DNA from: Cunninghamia lanceolata
Lineage: Eukaryota > Streptophyta > Pinopsida > Cupressales > Cupressaceae
Length of the DNA stretch: 64,000 bases
Assembly (NCBI GenBank): GCA_027924645.1
Contig: BSBN01000860.1
Coordinates: forward strand, 3,658,001-3,722,000
Direction of reading: 5' to 3'
Of this stretch, positions 47,329 through 59,365 are shown in pieces (the stretch's first letter is position 1; each line of letters opens with the position of its first letter). The notes under the pieces were generated by a model. That model did no database searches and had not been told where the DNA came from. It saw only the letters and a list, made by a program, of their open reading frames with translations. Made by a program: the position numbers and the translations under genes.

Positions 47329-48146
47329 ATGGATTCATAATAGGCAATCAAGCCATTGACCCCATTTAATTATCATGAGTGGAAATCTACAATTCAACTT
47401 GTGTTAAAGAATAAAGGGTTACACAGGGTAACGATGGGCACTGAAAAAAAAACCCACTATTGATACAGAGAAGGATAAATGGTTTAACAAGTGTGATCAA
47501 ACCTTTGGTTTTCTATGTCTAAATATAACTCCTGAACTATTGTTTCACGTATAAGCCTTGAAAACACCCAATGAAGCTTGGATAGCAATAGAAAAACTCT
47601 TTACGAAGGTTGATGAGATGAGAGCTCACGAGTTGGAGAATGAGATAATTAGTTTGAGTCCAAGTACATTTGACACCTTAGAAGACTTCTTCACAAAGTT
47701 TAAATTTGTAAGGTTGTAATTAAAAGAGTGTGGAATCAACAAGAAGGATGATCAACTTGTGCTTTCAATTCTCTCCAAGTTAGGACTTGAGTATTCTGTA
47801 TTTGTATCTACTTTCTATTCCACTAAAAGAACTCTTGGAGCCACATAGACAATGCCATCCTTAGATGGCTTCATTGCAGACTTAACTAGGAAGCTCAAGA
47901 TAAGTTAATACACATGGGTACCCTGAAGACATCAAAACCTCAAGCTCTCTTTTTTGGGAATGGGGAACATAATGCTTCAAATAACAAAGGGGAGAAGAAT
48001 AAAAAAGACAAGGAGATTAAGAAGGAACAAAAATCTGAGCCCAAGAAAGAATCTTCTTCAAATCAAGGGAAACCTAAGAAAGAGAAAGTCAAGTGCGCCT
48101 ATTGTAAGAAACTCGGGCACGATGAGCACATACGTATGAAGAAATA
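47329..48146 (+). pseudogene. Copia-3 gag with zinc knuckle
   Basis: The start ATG at 47329 is followed by two stops, then a copia gag: IKPLTPFNYHEWKSTIQL, LKTPNEAWIAIEKLF, LSPSTFDTLEDFFTKFK, LVLSILSKLGLEYSVFV. These match the UBN2-type gag polypeptide of Ty1/copia. The C-terminal part (47914-48147 frame) is Lys-rich and carries CAYCKKLGHDEHIR, a CCHC knuckle whose last Cys is Arg. Additional stops occur near 47552, 47720 and 47848. Confidence 0.85.
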
Positions 48147-48308
48147 GATAAACACCTCACTCATCTTATTAAGAAGCATATCATAGGGGTCCGTGAATCT
48201 ATCAAAGAGTCCTCATCAACCTAAGAAACTTCTACGATAAAGGAAAAAGGAAAAGAGAAATATAAGGGCAAGGCACTAGTTGCAGAAGCATCTTCTTCAT
48301 CTCCATCT

Positions 48309-48510
48309 TGAATTATTGACTTAGGTGCTTCGCACCATATGGATTCTTCACAGAATGAGTTTTCATCCATAGAGCCTTATAACATGTCTAGCATCATCTT
48401 GGGTAATGACACACCAATAGTAGTTACAGGGAGAGGGTCTGTTGAAGTTGAAGGTGGAACATTAAAAAATGTTCTAAGTGTACCTTCAATTTCAAATAAT
48501 CTCCTATAAG
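48309..48510 (+). pseudogene. Copia-3 aspartic protease, inactivated
   Basis: IIDLGASHHMDSSQNEF is the copia protease site with Asp at 48318-48320, but D-S-G reads D-L-G (TCA to TTA). Then come IILGNDTPIVVTGRGSVEVE and LKNVLSVPSISNNLL, the usual strand order. After 48510 the match to Pol is lost. Confidence 0.82.
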
Positions 48511-49164
48511 TGTATCAAATTGCTCACATCTAGGGAAGGGCATGCAAGTTGAGTTTACTCCAGATTCAGTTGAGATCAAAGAGTTGCATAGAAAAAACTT
48601 AGTGGCTTTGGGAAGGGTAGATCACCATGCTAGGTGAGACACCTTCTCACACTTTGCCCTTGATATTTCTCCTTCTGACCATCCACAACAGATTCATGAG
48701 GTAGAGTTTTCTTCTTCTTCCAATTCTAATAGCAAGGACAGTGATGGGGTGCCATCTCCATCCATCTTGAGACTCATTTTGGAGGATGAGGATTCAACAT
48801 ATTACTCACCCACATTCAACTCTCTTTTGGCTAGACATTCACTTCAGAGTGTAGGTACTCGGGTACAAAATCCAGTTGGTGGTCGACTTCCATTATCGCA
48901 TTATAGGGCTCATGCTTTCTATCTCTGCTTTTGAGTTTAGTGTTGCTTCTTCGAGAAAGCGATTCATTATAGCAGGGTCATATTCAAGATTCACTTCATT
49001 GGGACACACTTCTGCTAGACATCTCTTGGTTGTTTGTAGAGTCTCACATATTAGATCTTGATGACACCTTGGAGGATCTCATCTTACTGTTTGATAATAG
49101 TATACATACACTTGCTACTACTACATAGTTTAGAGATGCTTCACTGAAGGCTTCCAGCGATTCT

Positions 49165-49746
49165 TTGCAGGACATCTCGTGGGATTTGCTTTGTAGCCAC
49201 ATTTCACTTTCATACATCAATTCTTTGGATCTTGTTCTTCATCAGTTTTCACATGATTTTGATAGATTACTTGTTTTAGTTAGTCTTGAGCCTCCTGATT
49301 TGTTTGTGACTCATCACAACATCAACATGATGACATTTGAGCAGTGTTTTGAGATAGGGTACATCATGAGACTTACAACCTCACCTCACTTCTTTGAGCA
49401 TTCACCATTGGAGTTGTTTCTTCCTAAGGGGAGAAACACAATTTGCCACAAATGGATCATTTTTACCATACATACACAGGCATTCTCTTTTGGCATAGAG
49501 GCTACTTCATTGTGGGGGGCCTACATATTCTCTTTTACTCTCCTATGGGGGGGTCATATTTGCATCATCACAGCCAGAGCAACATGGTTTCAGGATTTGT
49601 GTAGAGTTATCATCTTTGAGGAGGCTTCCAAGTCTTCTTCATTTTCTTTTCTCTCTTTTTGGAGGGAAGTTTTTTCCCACAGAGGTTTCTTCCTTTCTCT
49701 GCTTTATGAGAGATTGCATTGCATTGCATTGTACATGGGTACCTGA
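49165..49746 (+). CDS. Unassigned 193-codon frame inside copia-3
   Basis: Open from ATG 49165 to a stop at 49744-49746, on the sense strand between the protease relic and the polypurine tract. The protein is hydrophobic and His/Phe/Ser-rich (MQDISWDLLCSHISLSYINS start; FSFLSFWREVFSHRGFFLSL near the end). No copia integrase, RT or RNase H motif and no family I recognise. The absence of stops over 580 bp contrasts with the broken gag upstream. It may be chance openness in a T-rich 3' untranslated region, or a captured or element-specific gene. Confidence 0.3.
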   Translation: MQDISWDLLCSHISLSYINSLDLVLHQFSHDFDRLLVLVSLEPPDLFVTHHNINMMTFEQCFEIGYIMRLTTSPHFFEHSPLELFLPKGRNTICHKWIIFTIHTQAFSFGIEATSLWGAYIFSFTLLWGGHICIITARATWFQDLCRVIIFEEASKSSSFSFLSFWREVFSHRGFFLSLLYERLHCIALYMGT

Positions 49747-49798
49747 TTAGGCCTAGTTTTCGGGACCCATCTTCATTTTGCCCACCTAAGCTATGCTT

Positions 49799-49807
49799 AA
49801 GGGGCAG
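49799..49807 (+). promoter_or_regulatory. Polypurine tract of copia-3
   Basis: AAGGGGCAG directly before the 3' LTR at 49808. Confidence 0.8.
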
Positions 49808-50164
49808 TCTTGGTGGATATTAAGCTTACTTAGGTGTACATTCATCTATGTTTAGCCACGAGATATTCTTGGTGTGCCTAGATTAGATTTGTCTAAGTTA
49901 AGTGGTTGCTTTTCCTATTCTTGGAGCACCACTATTCTTAGTGAGCTTTTATTATTATTGGCCCGACTATTCTTAGTCGATTATGCCCTATATGTACTAC
50001 ATCTTGCAAGATTTAATTCATCATCCCAGTTATTTCTTGCATATCCATTCTTGTTTGTATTGCATACTCTTGTTTGTTTAACTCTTGCAGAGCGTACAAC
50101 AACTTGACTTTCGTGGCTTGACCAAGTGCTATCATTCGTCTAGTTGATCTTGTTCAATCTCACA
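49808..50164 (+). repeat. 3' LTR of copia-3
   Basis: Matches 45617-45975. Its first dinucleotide is TC instead of TG, a decay change. It ends CTCACA. Confidence 0.92.
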
Positions 50165-50276
50165 AGAAGTCACATAATATGGATTCACCCACCACCACAT
50201 GGATAGAAAATTCAATGTGTGGTCAATCCATGTCAAAAACAAGAGCAAGATTTCTATAATCATAAATACCAATTGT

Positions 50277-51097
50277 ACACACCAAATGCATATCAAATGA
50301 AAGATTTAAACACAATGAAAACCTTTAAATCTACCCTCAATATGACCTCCAATCAAGCATAGAAATTGAAATACAAATTCATAAACAAAACGAGATTACC
50401 CATAGTTCGATTTCTGTTGCATCACAAGGGTGGATGTGCTCAGATATTGATTGTGGTTGATTGATTTGATAACATGATGTTGCAAGATAGATCGATGATG
50501 GAAATGGACTCGAATAGGTCAATTTATAGACCACCATGAAGGAGGATCGATGGTGAGGATTCGATGATAGATGACTGACTTAGATTAAGTTGGTTAAGTG
50601 GTTATGAGATCAAAGGTGGATGATCAAAGAGAAATTATTATTGATTTTTAATAATTGTGGGAGATAGTTATGAAGTAGTTAGAGTGAAAATAAAAGAATT
50701 TTTTAATTTCTTTTATTTGATTTATGAGAGAAAAAGCCCGGATTTAATTAATGAAAATTAATTAAATCATGTGGTGAGGAGACATGAATTATTAAGACTA
50801 GGAAATAAGTTAAAACCTATTGAAAAATGATTATATTTTAGGGAAAATGAGGGAAAATAAGTGATCAGGTACTGATAATTGAAATAAGTGGATAATTGAT
50901 AAAATCAAGACGATAAGAGGATAATTAATCATCGATTAGGATAATTTAGGATGATTTAGGGATAATTAGGATGGTTTAGGGTAATCAGGGGATAAATGGT
51001 TGATTCAAGAACAATTAGAATGGTTTAAGGATAAAGAGGTCGATGTAGGGGATTAGTAATTGTCTTGGGATAAAATGGTCAATTTTAAGTGTCTACA
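50277..51097 (-). repeat. LTR-like repeat of element E, left copy
   Basis: Matches 60590-61220 over about 630 bp (e.g. TAGACCACCATGAAGGAGGATCG versus TAGACCACCAAGAAGGAGG). It ends GTGTCTACA at 51097, followed by a pyrimidine tract TTTTTCCCCTCTTT. That is the arrangement of a minus-strand gypsy 3' LTR next to its polypurine tract. The left boundary is uncertain because copia-3 interrupts the region. Confidence 0.65.
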
Positions 51098-54000
51098 TTT
51101 TTCCCCTCTTTGAGATGATGTTGCAAAGAAATGTCATTTCAAATAAGAATAAAATATAGATGGTGGAAAATAATGGTGGGTTGATGGGGCTTATTAAAAG
51201 TAATGGTGGGTTGACGTTGTTTTTACTGATAGTTGTAGGACTAGGAGTTTGGATATGCATATGATAAAGTTTTCAAACCAAGGACCCCTATTGTGCATGA
51301 TGAACCTGATTGCAAGGTATTTGGATGCAACTAGGAGCTAGGATACAAATTTGGACTTGGTATGAGACTAAGATGGACTTCGCACAAGATGAGTGTAAAA
51401 TTGTGACTGGATAAAGAGACTTGAGAAGATTTCAAATTTGTTGCAAAGAGAATTCGATCTTGATCTATGCAAAGTTGGTTGATTGGGTTTGACTACAAAC
51501 TTCTAATTTGGATGGGTTCAAGGATTTGTTTGTAAGAACTTGACTAACAATGAGTTAATAACAAACAAGAAGACACGATGGCTGACTACCACTTCAAGGT
51601 GACAAAAGGCTTATTGGCTTTTACTAGTTTCACATAGAGAAAACACACCAAACACTTGATCACAAACCTAGTATGTATTCAATAAAGGTGTGTCATATCC
51701 CATGGACTCACTCAGGTGTGACTTCAACCCCCACTATTAGATAATGGCGACTTCCATCCCCTTGATACTATTTACCATTGCTTGGATGGGTAGGGAATGC
51801 AAGGTCATGTACCACCTTACACCCAATACTTTGGAGACTAAAGTCTTGTCCAAAGTGTATCAAGGCTTCTAAGGAGTCCCCTATATACACAAAATATGTG
51901 GGGCCCAAACCATGAACAAGATTCTACAACAATGAGCCACAAGCGTCACCAAACCAAGTCTTGGCAAACCGAGGGTCTCGGGGATCAATTTGGACTTATG
52001 GAGTTCACCATTAAGGTACAAATTTTGCTCTCCTTTCTTTATATGCCCCGCTGAAACACGTGGTTGAGGTCGTCCCTAGAGGTGATGAAATCCCCTAGTA
52101 GGCCTCCTAAAGGGAAGGAATACTATTCACTTTTAATCTCCAAGATTGTGCGAAATACAAGGAGAGAGCATACGTGAGATAGCACCCTGGGATTGAACAA
52201 ATAACAAAGAGGAAAATGACAGACTTTTAATCCCTAAGATCACTAAAGAGTGCCAGGGGAGAGCATATGTCCAACCAAGATCCTTAAGACAAAGCAAACA
52301 AGTTAATTCCCAACTAATTTAATTTAGCACAACTAAACTAGTGGAGAAAATTCAAGTCTTTAACTGCGGTGCTGCATAAAATAGTTAGTAGTTTGCAAAA
52401 TTTTGTCTTGGACAAACGTGAAACTATGAAAACAACATTAGTGAAAAATAAGAAATCCTGCAAAAAAACCAAACAAAATGTTAACACACAACAAGAATAA
52501 TAGCATGAATGGATTATTCAGGACTTTCTATGCAATTTAAAAAAAATCTTGTTGAAATTGGAGCTTGTATGTAAAAATTATAACCGTTTGAAGTTTCAAA
52601 ATGAAAAAGCTGATTTCAGAGGAAGATACCTACAAATTTGAGCTGATTCTAGAAGAATGACTTGTACTATTGTGTAGAAGACTGAACCAGCTTTCCAATG
52701 TCTGTAAAGTGTGAAAATCTAATGAAAAATGCAAAAGTTATGTCCGTTCGAATAAAACAGCCTCCAAGGGCTAGAAACTGGCACTCTGGCAATTGACAAA
52801 ATCTGTGTTTGGCAGCTAGTCTCCTAGGCTGGTCATATGCAAGCAATTTTCTCTTGGTTAGGACAAAAAGTGTTCACATGTTGCAGTGTATATGACTGGT
52901 GGTTAAAGAAAATGTAACACTCTGGTGGTGATGACAAGATTTGAAAATTTTAAACCAGAAGTTAGAAATTGAGTCTCATGCAAAAGGATAACTGCCAAGT
53001 TTTAAATTTCAGATGTTGGAAGGCACAATTTGAAGAATGTCACTATTTTAAAATTTCACTTAACAATTAACTCTTTAACCTAAACTATTGACGGTTTGTA
53101 AAAGACAACGGTCAACAAAAAGATAATGGTAAAAGACAAATGCTAAGGCTTTGACAGAAATTGACACTTAAAGAATGTGATGGTTTGGAGATTAAATGTC
53201 ATTGTAACTGTTACACTTATGGGAAATGTCATGGCTAAGATTGACGGCTTATCTAATGCTAAAGGTTTGAAACTAGTGTCAAATTTATCAGTTAATGCTC
53301 TATACCCCTGTTTACGTTGGAAGCTTCAATTTCCACAGAATTAAGATTAAAATTTGACGCTGTCATGGCTTAACGTTTTGTCCCATAGTTAAAATAGCTA
53401 TTTTCTATCGACTGTTTCGGGTAAGGATTGGGAGCATCAATTGATTATTCTGGTCTATCTAAAGTCTTGCCAACTTACCAACACCAAAAAAATTGGTATA
53501 CCTGTAACTAACTTTCACATGTAGTCTGCGATTCAAAACAAGTTACATTAGCAATTGCCTTTTACCTATAGTTTTGAGAGGCTCGAATTAAACCATTGCA
53601 ATCTCATGCTTTAACCAGATAGTTCTTTAACAAGACAAAGATTCATATTGGCACACATCATTAAGTTTGTTACTTCAAAGACTTAATAGTAAAACAACAA
53701 AGATTTCACCTTCCACATAGCAAGCATTGAATGCAATCTCAAATGTTTCACATTAAACTTGTTGCTGGAGGGTAAGGTGAATACAGTTAACAGTTTGCAG
53801 CTATTGTTTTTTAATAAACCGTTGGTGCCCATGATAACAAACTTCAATATTGACCAGTGGTGCCCACTGTTAACTACTAAGCATTAACCACAACTGACAA
53901 CGTAAAATGTGGCTTACGTTTAAGGTTAGAGTTTGAATCGCCGAACCTAAATGTTAAGATGAAGATTGTTAAAAATATTGGTATGTAATGTTTAATGTCT

Positions 54001-54456
54001 CTGCCTTAGTAACACTACACATTAACCAGCTTAGAGAGTCAGGTTCTTGGCCTATTGAAGGTACGCAACCACTAGTAAGTGAACCCTTAACACAAAGCAG
54101 TTTAAATTCTATCAAATGTAAAGTGATCGTTCAACTATTAAACTATGTAATTCTTTACCCATAAACAAAAAAAATTTGCCACTAACCTCCATGCTAATGA
54201 TAAACATTATACAAAAATGGTTAGAGTTAGCCTGATCGAGATGTGAAAAGTATTGAGCCACCAGTTAAAGCCATCACCTTGAGTGTAGATTCAACAACCA
54301 GACGTTTAAACGCAATGAGAGCCACAATATTCTTGAACAGGTAAAAGCCTGGACCGATAAATAACCACTCTAGCTGTGCGAATGCTATGTTTTACCCACA
54401 ACGGACAATGTTATTTGTTCAATGAATAAACCAAGAGAACCATCCACTAATGGATA
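51098..54456. other. Non-coding interior of element E
   Basis: 3.4 kb between the LTR-like repeat and copia-2. It contains no frame of note on either strand and no gag or pol motifs. If E is real, it is a large non-coding derivative (LARD-like) or heavily decayed. Confidence 0.45.
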
Positions 54457-55127
54457 TGTTGGGAAATGAGGCGTTTCAACCTTTGGATATTTTCAGTAAT
54501 AGTTATTTTTTATTTAATATTTTCCTACACGTGCTTTGAAAATTGGTTTATTAGGTGTCAAAAGATGTCCACATAGTGGTATATTATGGAAGACCTATTT
54601 TTAGGCATATTATGATAGATTCTATGACATCTGTAAGGGTCAAAAATAGAGGATTTCATTTTGGACGTGAAAGCTTATTTTTAGACTGAAATCTTCGCTG
54701 AGAAGTTTCAAACATGGTTTTGTAAACTAGAGATGGTTTCTTGTATAGCCAGAAGTCTATAAATTGGAGGCTTGAGGAGTAGTTTGCATATGTGAGTTTG
54801 CAGGTACTGTTATGTTGCTGGAATGCTGCTAGAATTCTTCCAGAGTTGATTATTGGTGATACTCCTGTAATAAACTTGCTCTGCAAGAGTATGTAATCTT
54901 GTTGTTAGATTTGAAATATATTGAGCATGCTTTTGGAGTGTGGGATTTTTCACCCGAAAGGGTTTTCCCCACGTATATTTGGTGTTTTGTGTTTCATTGT
55001 TTATTTCATGTTTTGAATGTGCTTCTAGAATTTCTCTAATTTTTAGATCAGTTTTTAGAAGTTTTGCATAATGTTTCTCCTCAAGATTGGCGTAGGAAGT
55101 TGTTTCCGCTACTTTAACTTCCTTACA
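54457..55127 (+). repeat. 5' LTR of copia-2
   Basis: TGTTGGGAAATGAGG ... CTTCCTTACA, matching 59366-60041 almost throughout. It includes a TATAAATTGGAGGCTTGAG-type core near 54760 that could be its TATA region. Confidence 0.94.
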
Positions 55128-55129
55128 AG

Positions 55130-55141
55130 TGGTATAAGAGG
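55130..55141 (+). promoter_or_regulatory. Primer binding site of copia-2
   Basis: TGGTATAAGAGG, three bases after the LTR end at 55127; one or two changes from the initiator tRNA-Met site. Confidence 0.85.
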
Positions 55142-55252
55142 CTGATCACCTTTGGTTTCAGTTGTGGGTTGCTGGGTTTTTTGTGCTAATCAAGGTTTGC
55201 ATGGGAGCTTGTGCAGAGGATACTTTGTGATCTTGTTGCAGATATTTTTCAG

Positions 55253-56060
55253 ATGGTGAGCACATCTGGGAGGATTGCAATAGAGAAGTTTTTTGGCATG
55301 AATTTTGAAATGTGGAAGCTGAAGATGGAAGATCTGTTGATTGATCAGGATCTATGGGATGCGGTGGATGACAAAGTCTAGAGGCCTACAAATCCAACTT
55401 TGGCTGCACAATATGATGTGATGGATAGAAAAGCTAAAGGTCTCATAAGACTGTGTCTTGCAGACTCGATTATGATAAATGTCCACGAAGAATCAACTTC
55501 GAAGAAGCTATGGAAGAAGCTGAGTGAGATATACCAAGCCAAATCTCTTGTAAACAAGATTTTCTTGAGGAAGAAGTTGTATTCCTTGAGAATGGAAGAA
55601 GGTGGATGGATTTTTGAGCATCTGCAAACTTTCAATATGTTGGTGACTCAGTTGACCTCAGTTGGGGTGAAAATGGATGAAGAAGAAAGGTGCCAAACTT
55701 TGTTGTGTTTGCTGCCAGACTCATGGGATAGCCTAGTCATGGACATTGGGAGCACTTTAGTCATCTTGAAGATGGAGGATGTTGTTGGTTCTCTACTCTC
55801 TGAAGAGATGAGAAGGAAGGTCTCTTTGAATGCTAAAGAGGCTTTGAGTATTTGAGGAAGACCAAAAGAACAAGGCAAAGATGAGAAGCTTGATGTGGCC
55901 ATTCTAAGTCTAAGAATAAGGGGAGATCAAAATCTCTTGGTAAGTCCAAGACAATATGTTGGAACTGTGGCAAATCCAGACACTTCTGAAAAGAATGTAA
56001 AGAAGAGAAGAAAAATAAGAAGAAGCAATATTCTGATTCTGAGTTCGAAAAGGAAGATGG
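55253..56060 (+). pseudogene. Copia-2 gag
   Basis: Starts at ATG 55253 (MVSTSGRIAIEKFFGMNFEM), with one stop at about 55379 and then 152 open codons (55400-55855). These include KLWKKLSEIYQAKSLVNKIF, FLRKKLYSLRMEEGG, QTLLCLLPDSWDSLVMDIGS. After a frameshift near 55855-55900 comes a CCHC knuckle (ICWNCGKSRHF, a stop, then KECK) at 55957-55999 with its four ligands present but a stop inside. Confidence 0.9.
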
Positions 56061-56099
56061 AGATGCCTTTATTGTAGCCTTGGCCACTCGTGCAGGTGA

Positions 56100-56470
56100 T
56101 AATGCATGGTTGATAGACTCAGGTGCATCTTTCCACATGACTCTGAATAGAAACTAATTTAGTACGTATGAAAACTATGATGGTGGTAAGGTGTATTTGA
56201 GTGATAATTCTTTCCTAGCCATTGTTGGTCGTGGTAATATTCATGTAAAATTTTCTAATGGTAGAGTTAGATGATTTGATGGTGTCTTGCATATCCCAGG
56301 ACTAGCAAGAAATTTATTATTTGTTAGCAAGCTAATAGATGCGGGTGTACATGTATAGTTTTCTGAAGCAGGTGTGAAAATGGTGAGAGGTGCTATGGTG
56401 ATAGCAAGAGGAAGCAGATTAGGTACATTGTACCAGCTTGATGCATGCATGGTTGAGTGCAATAGCACTT
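56100..56470 (+). pseudogene. Copia-2 aspartic protease
   Basis: AWLIDSGASFHMTLN with the catalytic Asp at 56116-56118 and D-S-G intact, then YDGGKVYLSDNSFLAIVGRG and LHIPGLARNLLFVSKL. Stops at about 56155, 56271 and 56356. Confidence 0.88.
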
Positions 56471-56510
56471 CTGATAAAATTAAGCCAAAAACTACTTCAC
56501 TAAAAAAGAG

Positions 56511-57400
56511 ATGGTTTCCTCTTTTGTGGATGGTCGTGGCTTCTGGGTACCCACGGGTGCTTTGTCTATCGAATCAAAGTTGCCTATAGAGAAGACCATG
56601 TTATGGCACCAAAGACTTGGCTACATTGGAGAGAAGGGTTTAAAAGCCCTGAAAAATAAGAACCTTGTTGAAGGGTTGAATGATTGCAATCTAGAGTTTG
56701 ATTTCTATGAACATTGTATTTATGGAAAACAGAACCGCGTTCAATCTTACTTGTCTTCTCATAAGTCTTCATGTATTTTGGATCTAATCCATTCTGATGT
56801 ATTTGGTCTTGTTGATGTTGCTTCTATTGGTAAATCAATTTATTATGTTACTTTCATTGATGATTTCAGTAGGATGACATGGGTATATTTTTTAAAGAGT
56901 AAATCTAAAGTTTTTAGTCATTTTAAGGAGTTTAAGGCTATGGTAGAAACTTAGACTGGAAAGAAAATTAAATGTTTGAGGACTGTTCCAACAGATTTTG
57001 ACAGATTCTCTACAGATTGTGGGATTAAAAGGCAAAAGACAACTCCGTATTCTCCTCAGCAGAATGGAGTTGTAGAAAGAATGAACAGAATGTTGATGGA
57101 GAAGGCTAGGAGCATGTTGAGTGGAGTTGGTCTAGAAAAAAAGTTTTGGGCTGAAACTGTTCCCACTGCTTATTATTTGATAAATAGATCTCCTACATCA
57201 ACGCATGTTGATAAAATGCCAATGGAGGCGTGGTCAGGGAAAAAGCCTTCACTTAGACATCTACGATTTTTGGTTGTGAGGCATATGCACATGTGCCTAA
57301 GGAGAAGAGAACACAGTTGGATTCTAAGGATGTCAAATGTATCTTCATCGGCTACAGCTATGGTGTGAAAGGATACAAGCTTTGGGACCTTGTTGCACAT
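56511..57400 (+). pseudogene. Copia-2 integrase
   Basis: The zinc head reads LWHQRLGYIGEKGL and DFYEHCIYGKQNRV. The second His is Tyr and one Cys is Tyr, so two of four ligands are gone. In the core, the first Asp is present (HSDVFG, 56795-56797) and the Glu is present (QQNGVVERMNRM, codon 57075-57077). The second Asp region is deleted: LRTVPTDFDRFSTDCG replaces the usual SDNGGE segment. The C-terminal end has a frameshift near 57260-57300. Confidence 0.9.
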
Positions 57401-57779
57401 AAGGTAATTTATTTCAAAAGTGTTATTTTTAGAGAGACTAAATCTTCTCATGCTACTTTTCAGCCAGAACAGCATAAAAAAATTGAACAGAAAAAGGATG
57501 TAATTCAACTTCTTTCTATGCTTGAGAAAGTTGAATCGAGACCCCAAGATAGTTAAGAAGTTAAGGAGAGTTCATCAAGCTCTGAATCTTCAGAAGAGGG
57601 AGAAGAGGAGGAAGAAGTGGAAGAACCTCTACCTCAGCTTGTCTAAAGGTCTACAAGGCATAGGCAACCACCTGAAAGGTATGGGTATTCATTTGATGAT
57701 TGGAAGTGTATATTTACTTTGAGTACTAACATTGATGAATCGAGATCTATGAAAAAGGATTTGGGTATGAATGATGCAG

Positions 57780-58821
57780 AGTCCTAGAAAATAGCCATGG
57801 ATGAAGAGATGTCAGCCCTTGAAAGAAATGATACATGGGACCTAGTACCATTTCTTGAAGGATGAAAACCTGTTGGATGTAAATGGGTGTTTAAGAAAAA
57901 TATTGGTTCAAATGGAAATGTTGAAAAGCATAAGGCACGGTTGGTTGTGAAGGGATACTCTCAAGTTGAGGGTATTGATTACGGTGAGATCTTTTCTCTT
58001 GTTGCTAAAATGGAATCCATTCGGTTTTTATTATCTATTGCAGCAGCTTATGACCTAGAGGTTGAACAAATGGATGTGAAAATTGCTTTCCTTCATGCTG
58101 ATTTGGAGGAAGAAATTTATATGACACAGCTAGAGTACTACGTGGTGAAAGGTAAAAGCAAGTTGGTTTGTAAGTTCAAGAAATCTCTATATGGCCTTAA
58201 ACAAAGTCTAGGATGTAGTACCAGAAGTTCGATACTTATGTGTTAAGTTTGGGATTTGTGCGGTCTAAATCTGATCACTGTGTATATTTTAAATCTAATG
58301 GTGATTGTTTCCTGGTAATTGCTTTATATGTTGATGACATTTTGTTTATTGGGAAAGGCAAAGGTTTGATTATAGAATTGAAATCGTAGCTCTCTGCAAA
58401 ATTTGAAATGAAAGATCTTGGTGTAGCAAAACACATACTTGGGATGGAAATCAGAAGAGATCGTGAGAACAAAAAGCTATGGCTTGGCCAGAGTAAGTAT
58501 GTTTGTTCAGTTTTGCAAAGGTTTAACATGCAGGATTATAAACCACTTTGTGTTCCTGTTACATTGGGAACAAAGCTCTCTATTTCACAATGTCCTACAT
58601 CCCCGTCAGAGATGGAAGACATGAGCAGAGGGCCTTACCGGAGTGCAGTTGGAAGCTTAATGTATGCTATGGTCTATACAAGACCAGACATTGCCCAAGC
58701 AGTGGGAGTTCTTTCTTGTTATATGTCTAATCCTAGAAGAGTGCATTGGGATGCAGTTAAGAGGGTCTTCAGATATTTGCGGGGTACAACAAAGTACTCT
58801 ATTTGTTTTCATGGTACATGA
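57780..58821 (+). pseudogene. Copia-2 reverse transcriptase
   Basis: AMDEEMSALERNDTWDLVP, then KARLVVKGYSQVEGIDYGE, VEQMDVKIAFLHADLEEE, SLYGLKQS. A frameshift follows near 58210 and then LYVDDILFIGKGK with an intact YVDD (58327-58338). The thumb/connection is open in 58408-58821 (MKDLGVAKHILGMEI; AVGSLMYAMVYTRPDIAQ). One stop lies at 58387-58389. Confidence 0.92.
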
Positions 58822-59225
58822 GATCAACATTCCCTGAGTATTTATGGTTTTGTGGATTTAGAATGGGCTGGTGATGTCGATAGAAGAAGGTCCACCAATG
58901 CATATGTTTTTACTCTTAATGGTGGTATAATCAATTGGATGAGCAAGTGATAGGCTGTGGTCACTTTGTCCACTACTGAGGTAGAGTACATGGTAGCTAC
59001 TCATGCATGTAAAGAAGCCATTTGGCTGAAGCGTTTGTGTTTAGATATTGGATTGAAACATGGTGCAGTTGCAGTTTATTATGATAGTTAGAGTGCAATC
59101 TGTCTTGCGAAGAACCCAACTTTTCATGCCAGGACCAAACACATTGATGTTCAGTATCACTTTGTGAGAGATATGGTCGAGGATGACAGGGTGAAGCTAG
59201 AAAAATGTAGGGACTGTGGCGAATG
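58822..59225 (+). pseudogene. Copia-2 RNase H
   Basis: FVDLEWAGDVDRRRSTNAYV, VTLSTTEVEYMVATHACKEA, SAICLAKNPTFHARTKHID and VQYHFVRDMVEDDRVKLE: the RTKHID motif and the TTE-x-EY active-site region are present. Stops lie at 58819-58821, 58948-58950 and about 59089; the Asp preceding the last is present. Confidence 0.88.
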
Positions 59226-59365
59226 TTGCAGATGCATTAACTAAGCCTGTGAGCACAATGAAATTCAGGTGGTGTTTCGAGTCTATGGGCCTTTTGGCTC
59301 CTAGCAGTTGATCCATGATAGTGTTTTTCCCCTAGCTCTTGCAAGGTATTCAACAAGTGGGAGAA

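Larger units (their letters stand above)
45617..50164 (+). mobile_element. Non-autonomous copia element copia-3
   Basis: 4548 bp, with LTRs of 359 bp (45617-45975) and 357 bp (49808-50164), a perfect initiator-tRNA-Met primer site, a polypurine tract and near-matching target duplications. It encodes gag and a protease relic. Integrase, RT and RNase H are absent and the space holds about 1.3 kb of other sequence with a 193-codon open frame. The leader from primer site to gag start is unusually long (about 1.35 kb). Such elements would depend on enzymes supplied by other copies. Confidence 0.88.
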
